Assembly (NCBI RefSeq): GCF_003853705.1
Contig: NZ_QTQI01000005.1
Span: 186,001 to 250,000, forward strand
Source: Burkholderia sp. Bp8992
Lineage (GTDB): Bacteria > Pseudomonadota > Gammaproteobacteria > Burkholderiales > Burkholderiaceae
Direction: 5' to 3'
DNA length: 64,000 nucleotides
In this document: positions 50,665-59,551 of the stretch, one piece after another
How the letters are laid out: each line of letters starts with the position of its first letter
Position numbering within the stretch: the stretch's first letter is position 1
Program-made: the position numbers and the translations under genes
Notes under the pieces: model-generated
Database searches by the model: none
What the model saw: only the letters and a program-made list of their open reading frames with translations
What the model was told of the DNA's origin: nothing

Positions 50665-51867
50665 ATGTCAGGAAATCGTGGAGTGGTTTATGTCGGGCCC
50701 GGGAAAGTCGAGGTGCGCAATATCGCCTTCCCCGAGCTTTCGGAGCCGTCGGGTCGCAAGGCTGGTCATGGCGTGATCCTTCGTGTCGTGGCGACCAACA
50801 TTTGCGGTTCCGACCAGCATATGGTGCGCGGCAGGACCACGGCGCCAGCTGGACTCGTGCTGGGCCACGAGATCACGGGTGAAGTGATCGAAGTCGGCTC
50901 CGACGTGCTCACGCTCAAGAAGGGCGATCTCGTGTCGGTGCCGTTCAACGTCGCGTGCGGACGCTGTCCGATGTGCAAGGCGCAGAACACCGGGGTCTGC
51001 CTCGGCGTGAATCCGGCGCGCGCCGGCGGCGCGTACGGCTATGTCGACATGGGCGGCTGGATCGGCGGGCAGGCCGAATTTGTGATGGTACCGTATGCGG
51101 ACTTCAACCTGCTCAAGTTTCCCGACCGCGATCGGGCCATGGCGAAAATCTGCGATCTCACCTGCTTGTCCGACATTCTCCCCACCGGTTATCACGGTGC
51201 AGTCACCGCCGGCGTCGGGCCGGGCAGCACCGTGTATATCGCGGGTGCCGGCCCGGTTGGCCTCGCCGCGGCCGCTTCCGCGCGGCTGCTCGGTGCGGCG
51301 GTGACCATCATCGGCGACGTGAATCCGCAGCGGCTCGAGCATGCGCGGCGCGTCGGTTTCGAGACGGTCGACCTTTCCAGGGACGCGTCGCTGGCCGACC
51401 AGATTGCCGGCGTGCTCGGCGAGCCGGAGGTCGATTGCGCGATCGATTGCGTCGGCTTCGAAGCGCGCGGACACGGGCACGCCGGCTCACAGGCCGAAGC
51501 GCCGGCAACCGTGTTGAACTCGCTGATGGAAGTGACGCGCGCCGCCGGCAAGATCGGCATTCCCGGTTTGTACGTGACGGACGATCCCGGTGCGGACGAT
51601 GCCGCGGCACGCAAGGGCAATCTGTCGGTTCGGTTCGGGCTTGGCTGGGCGAAGTCGCATTCGTTCTTCACCGGGCAGACACCGGTGATGAAGTACAACC
51701 GAAGCCTGATGCAGGCGATCCTCTGGGATCGTCTCGACATCGCGAACGTCGTGAACGTCAACGTGATCGACCTGGATCAGGCGCCGGCCGGATACGCGGA
51801 ATTCGACGCAGGCGTTCCGAAGAAATTCGTTATCGATCCGCACGGCGCATTCAAGACCGCTTCGTGA
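50665..51867 (+). CDS. fdhA: Glutathione-independent formaldehyde dehydrogenase
   Basis: The 400-residue zinc alcohol-dehydrogenase-fold enzyme matches Pseudomonas putida FdhA nearly throughout. Evidence includes the start MSGNRGVVYVGPGKVEV, catalytic-zinc Cys47 (NICGSD) and His68 (LGHE), structural-zinc Cys98, Cys101, Cys104 and Cys112, the NAD site AGAGPVGLAAA, and the C-terminal EFDAGVPKKFVIDP block. It oxidises formaldehyde to formate with NAD and no glutathione. Beside two N-demethylases that release formaldehyde, the role is clear detoxification. Start codon and family length agree. It heads a + strand run leading to the tryptophan dioxygenase. Confidence 0.96.
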   Translation: MSGNRGVVYVGPGKVEVRNIAFPELSEPSGRKAGHGVILRVVATNICGSDQHMVRGRTTAPAGLVLGHEITGEVIEVGSDVLTLKKGDLVSVPFNVACGRCPMCKAQNTGVCLGVNPARAGGAYGYVDMGGWIGGQAEFVMVPYADFNLLKFPDRDRAMAKICDLTCLSDILPTGYHGAVTAGVGPGSTVYIAGAGPVGLAAAASARLLGAAVTIIGDVNPQRLEHARRVGFETVDLSRDASLADQIAGVLGEPEVDCAIDCVGFEARGHGHAGSQAEAPATVLNSLMEVTRAAGKIGIPGLYVTDDPGADDAAARKGNLSVRFGLGWAKSHSFFTGQTPVMKYNRSLMQAILWDRLDIANVVNVNVIDLDQAPAGYAEFDAGVPKKFVIDPHGAFKTAS

Positions 51868-51959
51868 TCCGTTCGATCCGGAGCCGGTAAGTACGACTGC
51901 GGTGTCGACCGCCGGATCGTGCGTCGGCCAACCGGAATTTAAGCAATCAGGAGTACACA

Positions 51960-52829
51960 ATGGGATGTCCATTCTCGGGACATGAACCGGCAACGGAATC
52001 CGCTATCGATGCAAGCTGGCACGACGCGCAACTGGATTTTTCCAGGTCGATGAGTTACGGAGACTACCTGCACCTCGATGCGATCCTCGGCGCGCAACAT
52101 CCGCTGTCGCCAGAACACAACGAGATGCTGTTCGTCGTTCAGCATCAGACATCCGAGCTGTGGATGAAACTGATGCTGCACGAGTTGCGCGCGGCCAGGA
52201 TAGGCGTTCGCGACGACGCACTGCAGCCGGTGTTCAAGATGCTCGCGCGCGTGTCGCGGATCATGGATCAACTCGTCCAGGCCTGGAGCGTGCTCGCGAC
52301 GATGACGCCGCCGGAGTACACGGCGATGCGGCCTTACCTCGGCCTGTCGTCGGGGTTCCAGTCCGCGCAATACCGCGAGATCGAGTTCATCCTCGGCAAC
52401 AAGAACGCGACGATGCTGCGCCCGCACGAGCATCGTCCGGACAGCGAGGCGCTGCTGCGCGACGCGCTCGCGGCACCGTCCTTGTATGACGAGAGCATCC
52501 GGCTGCTCGCGCGGTCCGGCTTGCCCGTTGACGTGGACCGCCTCGATGCGGACTGGACGCAGCCGACCCAGCACAACGCGTCCGTCGCTGCCGCGTGGCT
52601 GCAGGTCTATCGCGATCCGCAGACGTTCTGGAGCCTCTACCAGCTGGGCGAAAAGCTCGTGGATATCGAGGATTCTTTCCGCCAATGGCGTTTTCGCCAT
52701 CTAACGACGGTCGAGCGCGTGATTGGGTTCAAGCGCGGCACGGGCGGGACCGAAGGTGTCGGCTATCTGCGGAAGATGCTCGACGTCGTGTTGTTCCCCG
52801 AGCTCTGGCAGATACGGACCGAACTCTGA
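51960..52829 (+). CDS. kynA: Tryptophan 2,3-dioxygenase
   Basis: The 289-residue all-helical haem enzyme opens the indole ring of L-tryptophan to N-formylkynurenine. Residues known from the Xanthomonas enzyme are all kept with a constant +7 offset: Phe58, His62, Tyr120, Arg124 (carboxylate binding), proximal haem His247 and Thr261 (ammonium binding). The active site is therefore intact for free tryptophan. The gene lacks its usual kynU/kynB neighbours. Instead it lies 92 bp after fdhA and 57 bp before an aminotransferase, inside a betaine-type demethylation locus. It is probably a second, pathway-specific paralogue of the chromosomal kyn-operon enzyme. Confidence 0.94.
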   Translation: MGCPFSGHEPATESAIDASWHDAQLDFSRSMSYGDYLHLDAILGAQHPLSPEHNEMLFVVQHQTSELWMKLMLHELRAARIGVRDDALQPVFKMLARVSRIMDQLVQAWSVLATMTPPEYTAMRPYLGLSSGFQSAQYREIEFILGNKNATMLRPHEHRPDSEALLRDALAAPSLYDESIRLLARSGLPVDVDRLDADWTQPTQHNASVAAAWLQVYRDPQTFWSLYQLGEKLVDIEDSFRQWRFRHLTTVERVIGFKRGTGGTEGVGYLRKMLDVVLFPELWQIRTEL

Positions 52830-52886
52830 TTCCGACGCGTCTCGAGACGCGATCAGATCCAAATAATTAATTCAGGATGACTTCAA

Positions 52887-54101
52887 ATGTTTAGAAACGT
52901 AGAAGCCTTCCCCGGCGATCCGATTCTGTCGTTGATGGAAGGGTTCGTCGCGGATTCCCGCCCCGAAAAGACCAATCTCGGCATCGGGCTCTATTACGAC
53001 GAAGCGGGGAGGATTCCGGTGCTGGCGTCGGTCAGGCAGGCCGCAGCGCTCGTCCGCGATGCGGGAAGGCCTCACACGTACCTGCCGATGGAAGGCGATG
53101 CGGCGTATCGCACGGCGGTCCAGCACATCGTCTTCGGCAGCGATTCGGAGGCGGTGACGTCGGGACGTATCGCGACGATTCAGTCGATTGGTGGGTCGGG
53201 TGCGATTCATATCGCGGCGCGCTTCTTGAAGGCCACGCTGCCGGACAGCCGTATCTGGATCAGCAACCCAACGTGGGACAACCACCGCGTCTTGCTCGAA
53301 TCCGCCGGCCTCAAGGTCGATACCTATCCGTACTTCGATAGCCGGACGAATTGCGTCGACTTCGACGGCATGCGGGCGACGCTCGACACGTTGCCCGAGC
53401 GCAGCATCGTGCTGCTGCAGCCGTCATGTCACAACCCGACCGGCGCGGATCTGTCGGCGGAACAGTTCGAGCAGGTCATCGACGTGCTGAAGCGCCGCAA
53501 CCTGTTGCCGTTCGTCGATATGGCCTACCAGGGATTCGGCCACGGGCTGGACGAAGACGCCGCGCCAATTCGCAGCATGGTCGACGCTGGGTTGCAGGTC
53601 GTCGTGTCGAACTCGTTCTCGAAGAACTTCTCGCTGTATGGTGAGCGCGTCGGTGCGCTGTCGATCGTATGCGCCGATGCGGAGACCGCTGCGCGCGTGC
53701 AGGGGCAACTGAAGGCAGCGGTCAGGAAGGTGTATTCGAGTCCGCCGGCGTTCGGTTCTCAACTGGTCGGCGCGATCCTGACCAGCCAGACGTTGTCGCG
53801 GCAATGGCAGCACGAGGTCGACGCGATGCAGCGGCGCATGAAGGCGATGCGGCAGAACCTGAGGGCCGCGCTCGAAGCGCTCGCGCCCGAGGTCGACGCG
53901 CGCTATCTGACGGATCAGCGCGGGATGTTCAGCTACACGGGCCTGACTGCGGCCGAGGTCGACGTGCTGCGCGAGCAGAAGTCGATCTACCTCGTTCAAT
54001 CGGGCCGAATGTGCGTCGCCGGGTTGAACGACGGCAACGTCGCGTATGTCGGCGAAGCGATCGCGGAGGTGCTCAGGCAGCGATCGGCCGTATTGAACTG
54101 A
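52887..54101 (+). CDS. Class I aminotransferase (AspC/TyrB-like)
   Basis: The 404-residue PLP enzyme matches the aspartate/aromatic aminotransferase subfamily. Evidence is the start MFRNVEAFPGDPILSLMEGF, the NPTWDNH and HNPTGAD motifs, the PLP-binding lysine in SNSFSKNFSLYGERVG and the late QRGMFSYTGL motif with Arg substrate contacts. It transfers amino groups between amino acids and 2-oxo acids. In this context it could act on tryptophan, kynurenine or another aromatic amino acid released by demethylation. It sits 57 bp after kynA and 53 bp before a RidA gene, so cotranscription is likely. Confidence 0.9.
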   Translation: MFRNVEAFPGDPILSLMEGFVADSRPEKTNLGIGLYYDEAGRIPVLASVRQAAALVRDAGRPHTYLPMEGDAAYRTAVQHIVFGSDSEAVTSGRIATIQSIGGSGAIHIAARFLKATLPDSRIWISNPTWDNHRVLLESAGLKVDTYPYFDSRTNCVDFDGMRATLDTLPERSIVLLQPSCHNPTGADLSAEQFEQVIDVLKRRNLLPFVDMAYQGFGHGLDEDAAPIRSMVDAGLQVVVSNSFSKNFSLYGERVGALSIVCADAETAARVQGQLKAAVRKVYSSPPAFGSQLVGAILTSQTLSRQWQHEVDAMQRRMKAMRQNLRAALEALAPEVDARYLTDQRGMFSYTGLTAAEVDVLREQKSIYLVQSGRMCVAGLNDGNVAYVGEAIAEVLRQRSAVLN

Positions 54102-54154
54102 TCGCCACTGCCGGCGCATTCCCGCCCTTCCTTCAACATCGAGATTCACTTGCC

Positions 54155-54538
54155 ATGATTCGTAAAACGATCGATACGGGTCTTCCCGCGCTGAACCAGC
54201 CTTTTTCGTGGGCCACCCGGGTCGGCTCGCTGCTTTTCACCGCGCACGGGCCCGTGACGATGGACGGTTCGATCGGCGGCGGGCCGATCGACGCACAGGC
54301 GCGACTGACCTTCTCGAATCTGCAGCGGGCGGTAGCCGCGGCAGGGGGCGCGATGCACGACGTTGCGCAGGTGCTCATTTATATGAAGGATGCGACTCAC
54401 ATGTCGACGATCGATCGCATTTACCGGGAATTTTTTACCGATCCGTATCCGAATCGCTCGAGCGTGGTCGTCGCCGGCTTCGTCCATCCGGAGATGCTCA
54501 TCGAGATCGTCGCGTATGTGGCGCTTTCCTGGAATTGA
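54155..54538 (+). CDS. RidA-family imine/enamine deaminase
   Basis: The 127-residue protein of the YjgF/YER057c/UK114 family has a core with LLFTAHGPVTMDG, AAGGAMHDVAQVLIYMKD and YPNRSSVVVAGFVHPEMLIEIVAY. The Arg in PNRSS and Glu in IEI are the conserved catalytic pair. RidA proteins hydrolyse reactive imines formed by amino-acid oxidases or PLP enzymes. A FAD amine oxidase and an aminotransferase in the same run give it an obvious job. The first ~15 residues are shorter than canonical RidA. Confidence 0.87.
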   Translation: MIRKTIDTGLPALNQPFSWATRVGSLLFTAHGPVTMDGSIGGGPIDAQARLTFSNLQRAVAAAGGAMHDVAQVLIYMKDATHMSTIDRIYREFFTDPYPNRSSVVVAGFVHPEMLIEIVAYVALSWN

Positions 54539-54568
54539 ATTCGAACGGTTTAATCCACGATTTTGAAT

Positions 54569-54907
54569 ATGAACGATTCTGCAACGACGGCGCTGACACG
54601 TGCCGATGACGCGGTGTGGGACATCCGTGAAGGCGCGCAAGAAGGCGGTGGCGGTATCGCGTGGGCCGTGCGCTCGACCGGGAATTCGCTCGCGTCCGGT
54701 TTCGGCCGGCTGAAGGCGGGCGAGACCCCAGCGAAGACCCTCGACTACGACGAAGTGATTCATGTGCTCAGCGGCACGTTCGGCGTGACGTGCGACGGCC
54801 GACAGTTGCTCGCGCAGGCCGGAGACGTGCTGTCACTGAGCCGGGGATCGGTCGTCACGTATTCCGGCCGCGACGCGGAATTCTTCTTCGTCGTCACGGC
54901 CGCCTGA
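54569..54907 (+). CDS. EutQ-like small cupin
   Basis: In this 112-residue protein the single cupin fold reads VIHVLSGTFGVTCDGRQ, then AGDVLSLSRGSVVTYSGRDAEFFFV. This pattern matches the cupin of ethanolamine-utilisation EutQ and betaine-locus cupins more than dioxygenase cupins. Typical metal His residues are largely missing, so it may be non-metal or sensory. ATG 54569 was selected over an in-frame TTG two codons earlier. It lies 30 bp after RidA and 31 bp before the FAD oxidase. Role in the pathway unknown. Confidence 0.75.
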   Translation: MNDSATTALTRADDAVWDIREGAQEGGGGIAWAVRSTGNSLASGFGRLKAGETPAKTLDYDEVIHVLSGTFGVTCDGRQLLAQAGDVLSLSRGSVVTYSGRDAEFFFVVTAA

Positions 54908-54938
54908 TGCACCCGCGGCCCTCAAATCGGATTGCAGC

Positions 54939-56273
54939 ATGAACGCTTCAGTATCTTCAGAGAAATTGCTCCCCGCCGACGACAACACGAACGGCTGGTC
55001 CGCGATCCTTCCGCCGCGCGTGCCGCGTGAACCGGTGCGGCAGTCGGCGAGTTTCGACTGGCTCGTGGTAGGCGCCGGCTATGCCGGGTTATCGGCAGCC
55101 CGGCGGCTTGCCATCTTGAACCCGTCCCATACGATTGCGCTCGTCGACGCCCAGGCAGTCGGTGAGGGCGCGCATGGCCGGAACGCCGGGTTCGCCATCG
55201 ACCTTCCGCACAACAACGATCACGACCCCGGCAACACGGAAAAGGGCTATCGTCACATGCAACTGAGTCGCTACGGGATCAATACGCTCGAGGAGCTGGT
55301 CCGCGTGCATGGGATCGAATGCCAGTGGAGCAGGCGGGGGCGCTACGATTGCGCCGTTTCCCCCGACATCTCGCGCAAGTTGCTGGCTGCAACGGCGGCC
55401 GAGCTCGACTCGCTGGGAGAGCCGTACGAAAGACTGCGCGGGGACGCGCTCCACGAACGGCTGGGCACGCGCTACTATGATTCCGCGATCTATACGCCTG
55501 GCACGCGGCTCCTGAATCCGGCTGCGCTGTCGCGCGGGCTGGCCGATTCCCTGCCGGCCAACGTGCAGTTGTTCGAGCATTCGCCGGTGCTAGACATAGC
55601 GCCGGGGTCGCCCGTGGTGGCGACGCTGCGCAATGGCGTACGGCTGTCCGCGCGAAAAGCCGTGCTCACCAACAACGCGTTCATCAACCGCTTCGGGTAT
55701 TTCGGCCGGAAATTGCTACCGTTCGTGCTGTTTGCAAGCCTGTCGCGGCCGTTGACGCCGGACGAGCGAGCCGGCCTCGGCGGCACGCACGATTGGGGCA
55801 TTACACCGGCTCACGGCATCGCAGGCGCCACGTTGCGATATACGCAGGACTTCCGGATCCTGTTCCGGTACGGGTTCCAGTTCGCGCCGACCTTGCGTTG
55901 CCCGGCGGCGCTGCGCGAGCGAATGAAGCGTACGCACCAGGCGCTTTTCAGGGCCCGCTTTCCGATGCTGGAGCACGTATCGCTCGAACATTTTTGGGCA
56001 GGTTACCTTTCGCTGAGCCACAACGGCGCGCCCGGCTGGGGGCAACTGTCGAAGAACGTGTACGCCGCGGTCAACTGCAACGGCGTTGGCATTGCCAAGC
56101 AGACGACAGCCGGCGCGCTCGTCGCCGAGCTGGCCTGCGATACCGGGCATCCGCTGATCGGCGACATGCTGGCCCTGGGGTCGCCCGACCTGCTTCCGCG
56201 ACGGCCGTTCCTGGACATCGGCGTAAGAAGTGTGCTCGCGGCCCAGAAATGGGCGGGCCGCTCCGAGAAGTAG
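54939..56273 (+). CDS. FAD-dependent amine/amino-acid oxidoreductase (DAO family)
   Basis: The 444-residue flavoprotein has an N-terminal dinucleotide-binding VVGAGYAGLSAARRL, the GRNAGF motif following HG in the substrate-side loop, and a C-terminal NGVGIAKQT motif. It resembles gamma-glutamylputrescine oxidase (PuuB), sarcosine oxidase and N-methyl-tryptophan oxidase-type enzymes, which dealkylate secondary or tertiary amines to release an aldehyde. In this locus the natural job is removal of N-methyl groups left after Rieske demethylation, feeding formaldehyde to FdhA. The exact substrate is inferred, not read from the sequence. An MFS transporter follows after 29 bp. Confidence 0.87.
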   Translation: MNASVSSEKLLPADDNTNGWSAILPPRVPREPVRQSASFDWLVVGAGYAGLSAARRLAILNPSHTIALVDAQAVGEGAHGRNAGFAIDLPHNNDHDPGNTEKGYRHMQLSRYGINTLEELVRVHGIECQWSRRGRYDCAVSPDISRKLLAATAAELDSLGEPYERLRGDALHERLGTRYYDSAIYTPGTRLLNPAALSRGLADSLPANVQLFEHSPVLDIAPGSPVVATLRNGVRLSARKAVLTNNAFINRFGYFGRKLLPFVLFASLSRPLTPDERAGLGGTHDWGITPAHGIAGATLRYTQDFRILFRYGFQFAPTLRCPAALRERMKRTHQALFRARFPMLEHVSLEHFWAGYLSLSHNGAPGWGQLSKNVYAAVNCNGVGIAKQTTAGALVAELACDTGHPLIGDMLALGSPDLLPRRPFLDIGVRSVLAAQKWAGRSEK

Positions 56274-56302
56274 CAGACTCGAGAAAGAGATATTAGACAG
56301 AC

Positions 56303-57640
56303 ATGAAGAGCGAGACACGGTATCAAGCAGCATCGACCGCACACGAAGGGCGCGCCACGAAATGGTGGGTGCTGTTTCTTCTGACGCTGGTCTACACGGT
56401 CAACATCGCAGATCGTTACGTGGTGTCGACCTTGATCGAACCCATCAAGCATGAATTCCGTCTCAGCGACAGCGAAGTCGGCTTCATGACCGGCACGGCC
56501 ATTGCGCTGTTCTACGTGACGCTGAGCCTGCCGCTCGGCTTGCTCGCGGACCGCGTGAACCGCAAGCGGATGATCAGCGTCGCACTGGCGGTCTGGTCTG
56601 GCTTCACGGTCCTGTGTGGCGCGAGCAGCACCGCACTCACGTTTTTCCTGTCGCGAATCGGCGTGGGGATCGGCGAGGCAGGCTGCATGCCGTGCGCGGT
56701 CTCTCTGCTGGCGGACAAATTCGCGCCGTCGATGCGCGGTACCGCGATGAGCCTCTTTTCCGTCGGCGCGGCCGTGGGTGCGCTGATGGGTTCAGCGGGC
56801 GGCGGCTGGATCGCCGAGCAGTACGGGTGGCGTGCGGTCCTGCTCGTGTTCGGGTGCCTCGGCATTCCGCTGGCCGGGATCCTGCTGCTCGGCTTTCGCG
56901 AACCGCTGCGCGGCGTGTTCGACAAGCCGGACAGCGCGACGAACCGCGCGGGCCTCAAGGAAACCCTGCGTCATATCCGAGACTGCAAGGCGCTATTCCA
57001 CGCAATCGCCGGCACGACCGTGCTGACGTTTTGGGGCTGGGGGCTGGTCTGGTGGACGCCGTCGTTTCTCGTCCGGAGTTTCCATCTCGGGGTCGGCGGC
57101 GCCGGCGAAATCCTCGGCGCGATTCACGGGATCGGCGGGGGCCTCGCGATGCTCGGCACCGCGCTGGTGCTGAGCAGGCCTCGCGCGGCGTCGAGCTTCG
57201 CGCAGGCGCGGCTCGTCGCGCTCGTGACCGCACTCGCGACGATCCCGTCGTTCGTCGCATACGCGTCCACGTCGCTTCCCGTCACGGATCTGATGCTGTG
57301 GGTGTTCGTTCCGACGATCTACGTGTATATCGGGCCTTCTGCGTCGATGGCGCAGAATCTCACGCCTGCCGCGATGCGCGGCCAGGTCATCGGGATCATC
57401 GTGTTCGTCACGAACGTCGCGAACCTCGTCATTGCGCCGCAAGCGATCGGGTTTCTGTCGGACGTGATCGCGCTGCATCTGTCGAACCCTTCGGAATCGT
57501 TGCGATATGTGCTCGTGCTGGTGTCACTGACTGGCTTGTGGGCCGCGTGGCATTTCCACCTGGCCGGGCGGCATATGCGTGCCGGTGAGGCCGACCGGTC
57601 TTCCGCGACGATCCACGGCACGCCGGTGCGCGGCTCCTGA
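56303..57640 (+). CDS. MFS transporter of the catabolic locus (Spinster-like)
   Basis: The 445-residue carrier has about 12 hydrophobic helices. LADRVNRKRMISVALAVWSG is the MFS loop 2-3 motif, split here, and IADRYVVSTLIEPIK follows helix 1, as in the Spinster/sugar-acid subfamily. An RIGVGIGEAGCMPCAVSLLAD segment is the characteristic helix 4 motif, split here. It likely imports or exports an organic pathway compound and is cotranscribed with the FAD oxidase. A strong terminator follows 7 bp after the stop codon, closing the operon that begins at fdhA. Confidence 0.87.
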   Translation: MKSETRYQAASTAHEGRATKWWVLFLLTLVYTVNIADRYVVSTLIEPIKHEFRLSDSEVGFMTGTAIALFYVTLSLPLGLLADRVNRKRMISVALAVWSGFTVLCGASSTALTFFLSRIGVGIGEAGCMPCAVSLLADKFAPSMRGTAMSLFSVGAAVGALMGSAGGGWIAEQYGWRAVLLVFGCLGIPLAGILLLGFREPLRGVFDKPDSATNRAGLKETLRHIRDCKALFHAIAGTTVLTFWGWGLVWWTPSFLVRSFHLGVGGAGEILGAIHGIGGGLAMLGTALVLSRPRAASSFAQARLVALVTALATIPSFVAYASTSLPVTDLMLWVFVPTIYVYIGPSASMAQNLTPAAMRGQVIGIIVFVTNVANLVIAPQAIGFLSDVIALHLSNPSESLRYVLVLVSLTGLWAAWHFHLAGRHMRAGEADRSSATIHGTPVRGS

Positions 57641-57647
57641 ACCGGGT

Positions 57648-57680
57648 TGCGCAGGGGACGCCCTGCGCACGTTTCCTTAT
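57648..57680 (+). terminator. Terminator of the fdhA-kynA-MFS run
   Basis: TGCGCAGGG (57648-57656), loop GACG and CCCTGCGCA (57661-57669) form a perfect 9-bp stem-tetraloop, followed by CGTTTCCTTAT, a moderately T-rich tail. It lies 7 bases after the MFS stop codon. Confidence 0.7.
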
Positions 57681-58024
57681 CCGCCGACGCGGCGCGGTTC
57701 CTTTCGGAATCGCGTCGCGTTTTGCTTTGAGCGCAGCGAGTCGCGAGCGATTTCCGCGATCACGCATGGCGGTGCGCAGACCGTCTCCTTCGCAATCGTA
57801 CATGGTCGCCCCCGCGTCCCTTTCCCGCCACGCAATTCGACGACCGGCGCCGCCTCGGTGCGAAACCGCTTTGTGTCGCAGCATCGTGCCTCCGATGCCG
57901 CTTCGCATGCACGTCTCCCGTTAAGGACTAACACCTACGCGGCGTGATCCTCCGGCAGCGGCCGGCGCTGCGCCGTGTGCGCACGTGCGTTGATCCACAA
58001 GCCTCAGCGTGGTCTGACGATAGT

Positions 58025-58044
58025 TGCATGTGAATTGTCATGCA
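58025..58044. promoter_or_regulatory. Operator-like dyad before Rieske copy 2
   Basis: TGCATGtgaattgtCATGCA is a perfect inverted repeat of 6-bp arms with an 8-bp AT-rich spacer, the size class of LysR-type sites. Related TGCAT elements lie in the divergent region of Rieske copy 1. This supports one regulator for both parts of the locus. Confidence 0.5.
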
Positions 58045-58166
58045 TCGAATCAGAAATAGTGGTTTGTCGAGCCGTTTATGTCGTCATGAAATCGTCTCAA
58101 CGACACGCCGGTGTCGCCGTGCCGCCGGCAACGAAGGCACGCAACGACTGAAGCACGAGACGTTCA

Positions 58167-59417
58167 ATGTTCGACTCACTGAAGCTTAAATCGCAGCTGG
58201 CCGCGTGTGTGCCAGGCCGCCCGCTACCACAGGCGTTCTACAAGGATGACGAACTGTTTGCAGCCGACATGGCGTTGATCTGGGAACGCCACTGGCTGTT
58301 CGCTGGCCTGTCGTGCGAGATCGGGAAGCCGGGCGACTGGTTCACGTTGATGATCGGCGAGACGTCGGTCGTCGTCGTGCGTGACCGTGACGGCACGATC
58401 CGGGCGTTCTACAACACCTGCAGGCATCGCGGGTCGCGTATCTGCGCGGGCGAGCGCGGCTCGTCGCGGATGCTCGCTTGCCCGTATCACCAGTGGACCT
58501 ACGGACTCGATGGCCGGCTCGCGTATGCCGGCAACATGGGCGAATCGTTCGATGCGTCCCGGCATGCATTGAAGCCCGTCGCGTGCGAGATCGTGGCCGG
58601 ATACATCTTCATCAGCCTCGCCGAAGAACCGCAGGACTTTTCGTCGTTCAGCCGTCGCGTGGCGCCTTATCTCGCACCGCACGGCTTCGACCATGCAAAG
58701 GTCGCGTTCGAATCGACCATCGTCGAGAAGGGCAACTGGAAGCTCGTGATCGAAAACAATCGCGAGTGTTATCACTGCTCCGCGAACCATCCGGAGCTGC
58801 TGCGGACGATTTCCGAGTACGACGGCCCGACCGATCCTCGCTACGGCAGCGACGGCATCGTGTTTGCCGAAAAGACCGCGCGTGACGAAGCGCGCTGGGC
58901 GGCTGCCGGATTGCCTTATGCGCCGGTCGAGGAGGCACCTGAGTACCGGTTGATTCGCGCAGCGATGGAGCGCGGCCTGTCGTTCACGATGTCGGGCGAG
59001 CCGGCCTGCACCCGGGTGATGGGCACGCTGCCGGAGCAGGACGTCGGCTCGCTGCGCCTGCTGCGTTTTCCCAACACGTGGAATCACGCGCTCGGCGATC
59101 ACGCGATCGCATTCCGGTTGCTGCCGCTGGGCCCGCGGGAAACGCAGGTCACGACCAAATGGCTCGTCCACGAGGACGCGGTCGAAGGCACCGACTACGA
59201 CCTCGACACGCTGACGGCCGTATGGAAGGCCACCAACGCGCAGGATCAGCGGCTCGTCGAGACGAATCAGCTCGGTATCAATTCCAGGGGGTACGAGCCG
59301 GGCCAGTATTCGCCGCTCGTCGAAAGCGGCGTGATGGCCTTCGTCGACTGGTACGTCGACGCGATGCGCGAAGGTCTCGCGCAGTCGCGCCAGACGTTGC
59401 CGGTCCAGGCGGCGTGA
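58167..59417 (+). CDS. Rieske N-demethylase, GbcA-like (copy 2)
   Basis: The 416-residue oxygenase subunit has the same architecture and residue numbering as copy 1: Rieske ligands Cys85/His87 and Cys105/His108, mononuclear iron ligands His203/His208, and FPNTWNHALGDHAI downstream. The two copies remain alignable along their whole length, with nearly identical cores such as ENNRECYHCSA and LLRTISE, yet differ in surface and pocket regions. This suggests specialisation for successive methylated intermediates or for related betaines. No second reductase exists, so it must share the GbcB-like protein. It heads the operon containing the betaine ABC importer. Confidence 0.92.
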   Translation: MFDSLKLKSQLAACVPGRPLPQAFYKDDELFAADMALIWERHWLFAGLSCEIGKPGDWFTLMIGETSVVVVRDRDGTIRAFYNTCRHRGSRICAGERGSSRMLACPYHQWTYGLDGRLAYAGNMGESFDASRHALKPVACEIVAGYIFISLAEEPQDFSSFSRRVAPYLAPHGFDHAKVAFESTIVEKGNWKLVIENNRECYHCSANHPELLRTISEYDGPTDPRYGSDGIVFAEKTARDEARWAAAGLPYAPVEEAPEYRLIRAAMERGLSFTMSGEPACTRVMGTLPEQDVGSLRLLRFPNTWNHALGDHAIAFRLLPLGPRETQVTTKWLVHEDAVEGTDYDLDTLTAVWKATNAQDQRLVETNQLGINSRGYEPGQYSPLVESGVMAFVDWYVDAMREGLAQSRQTLPVQAA

Positions 59418-59551
59418 CACTGATCGTGAATCCGTCGAATCGCGTCGAGTGATCGAGCCGTGGTCGACAGTCAGCAGCAAGCGTTACCCGGCCACGCCGC
59501 CGACGCGGTGTTAAGCCGGCCATCCATATCAATCATCGGGCGGAGTGAGAT

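Larger units (their letters stand above)
57641..58166. other. 526-bp gap upstream of Rieske copy 2
   Basis: After the terminator at 57648 no gene is seen. The dyad TGCATGtgaattgtCATGCA at 58025-58044 lies ~120 bp before the second Rieske gene and likely marks its operator. The remainder is AT-richer than coding regions. Confidence 0.45.

Noticed and set aside
49026-59417. Assignment of the Rieske genes simply to glycine-betaine catabolism
   Set aside because: The enzymes are GbcA/GbcB-like, but the usual dimethylglycine and sarcosine oxidase genes, serine hydroxymethyltransferase and GbdR regulator are absent. A tryptophan dioxygenase is present, so glycine betaine is not the best single explanation, although it is not excluded.
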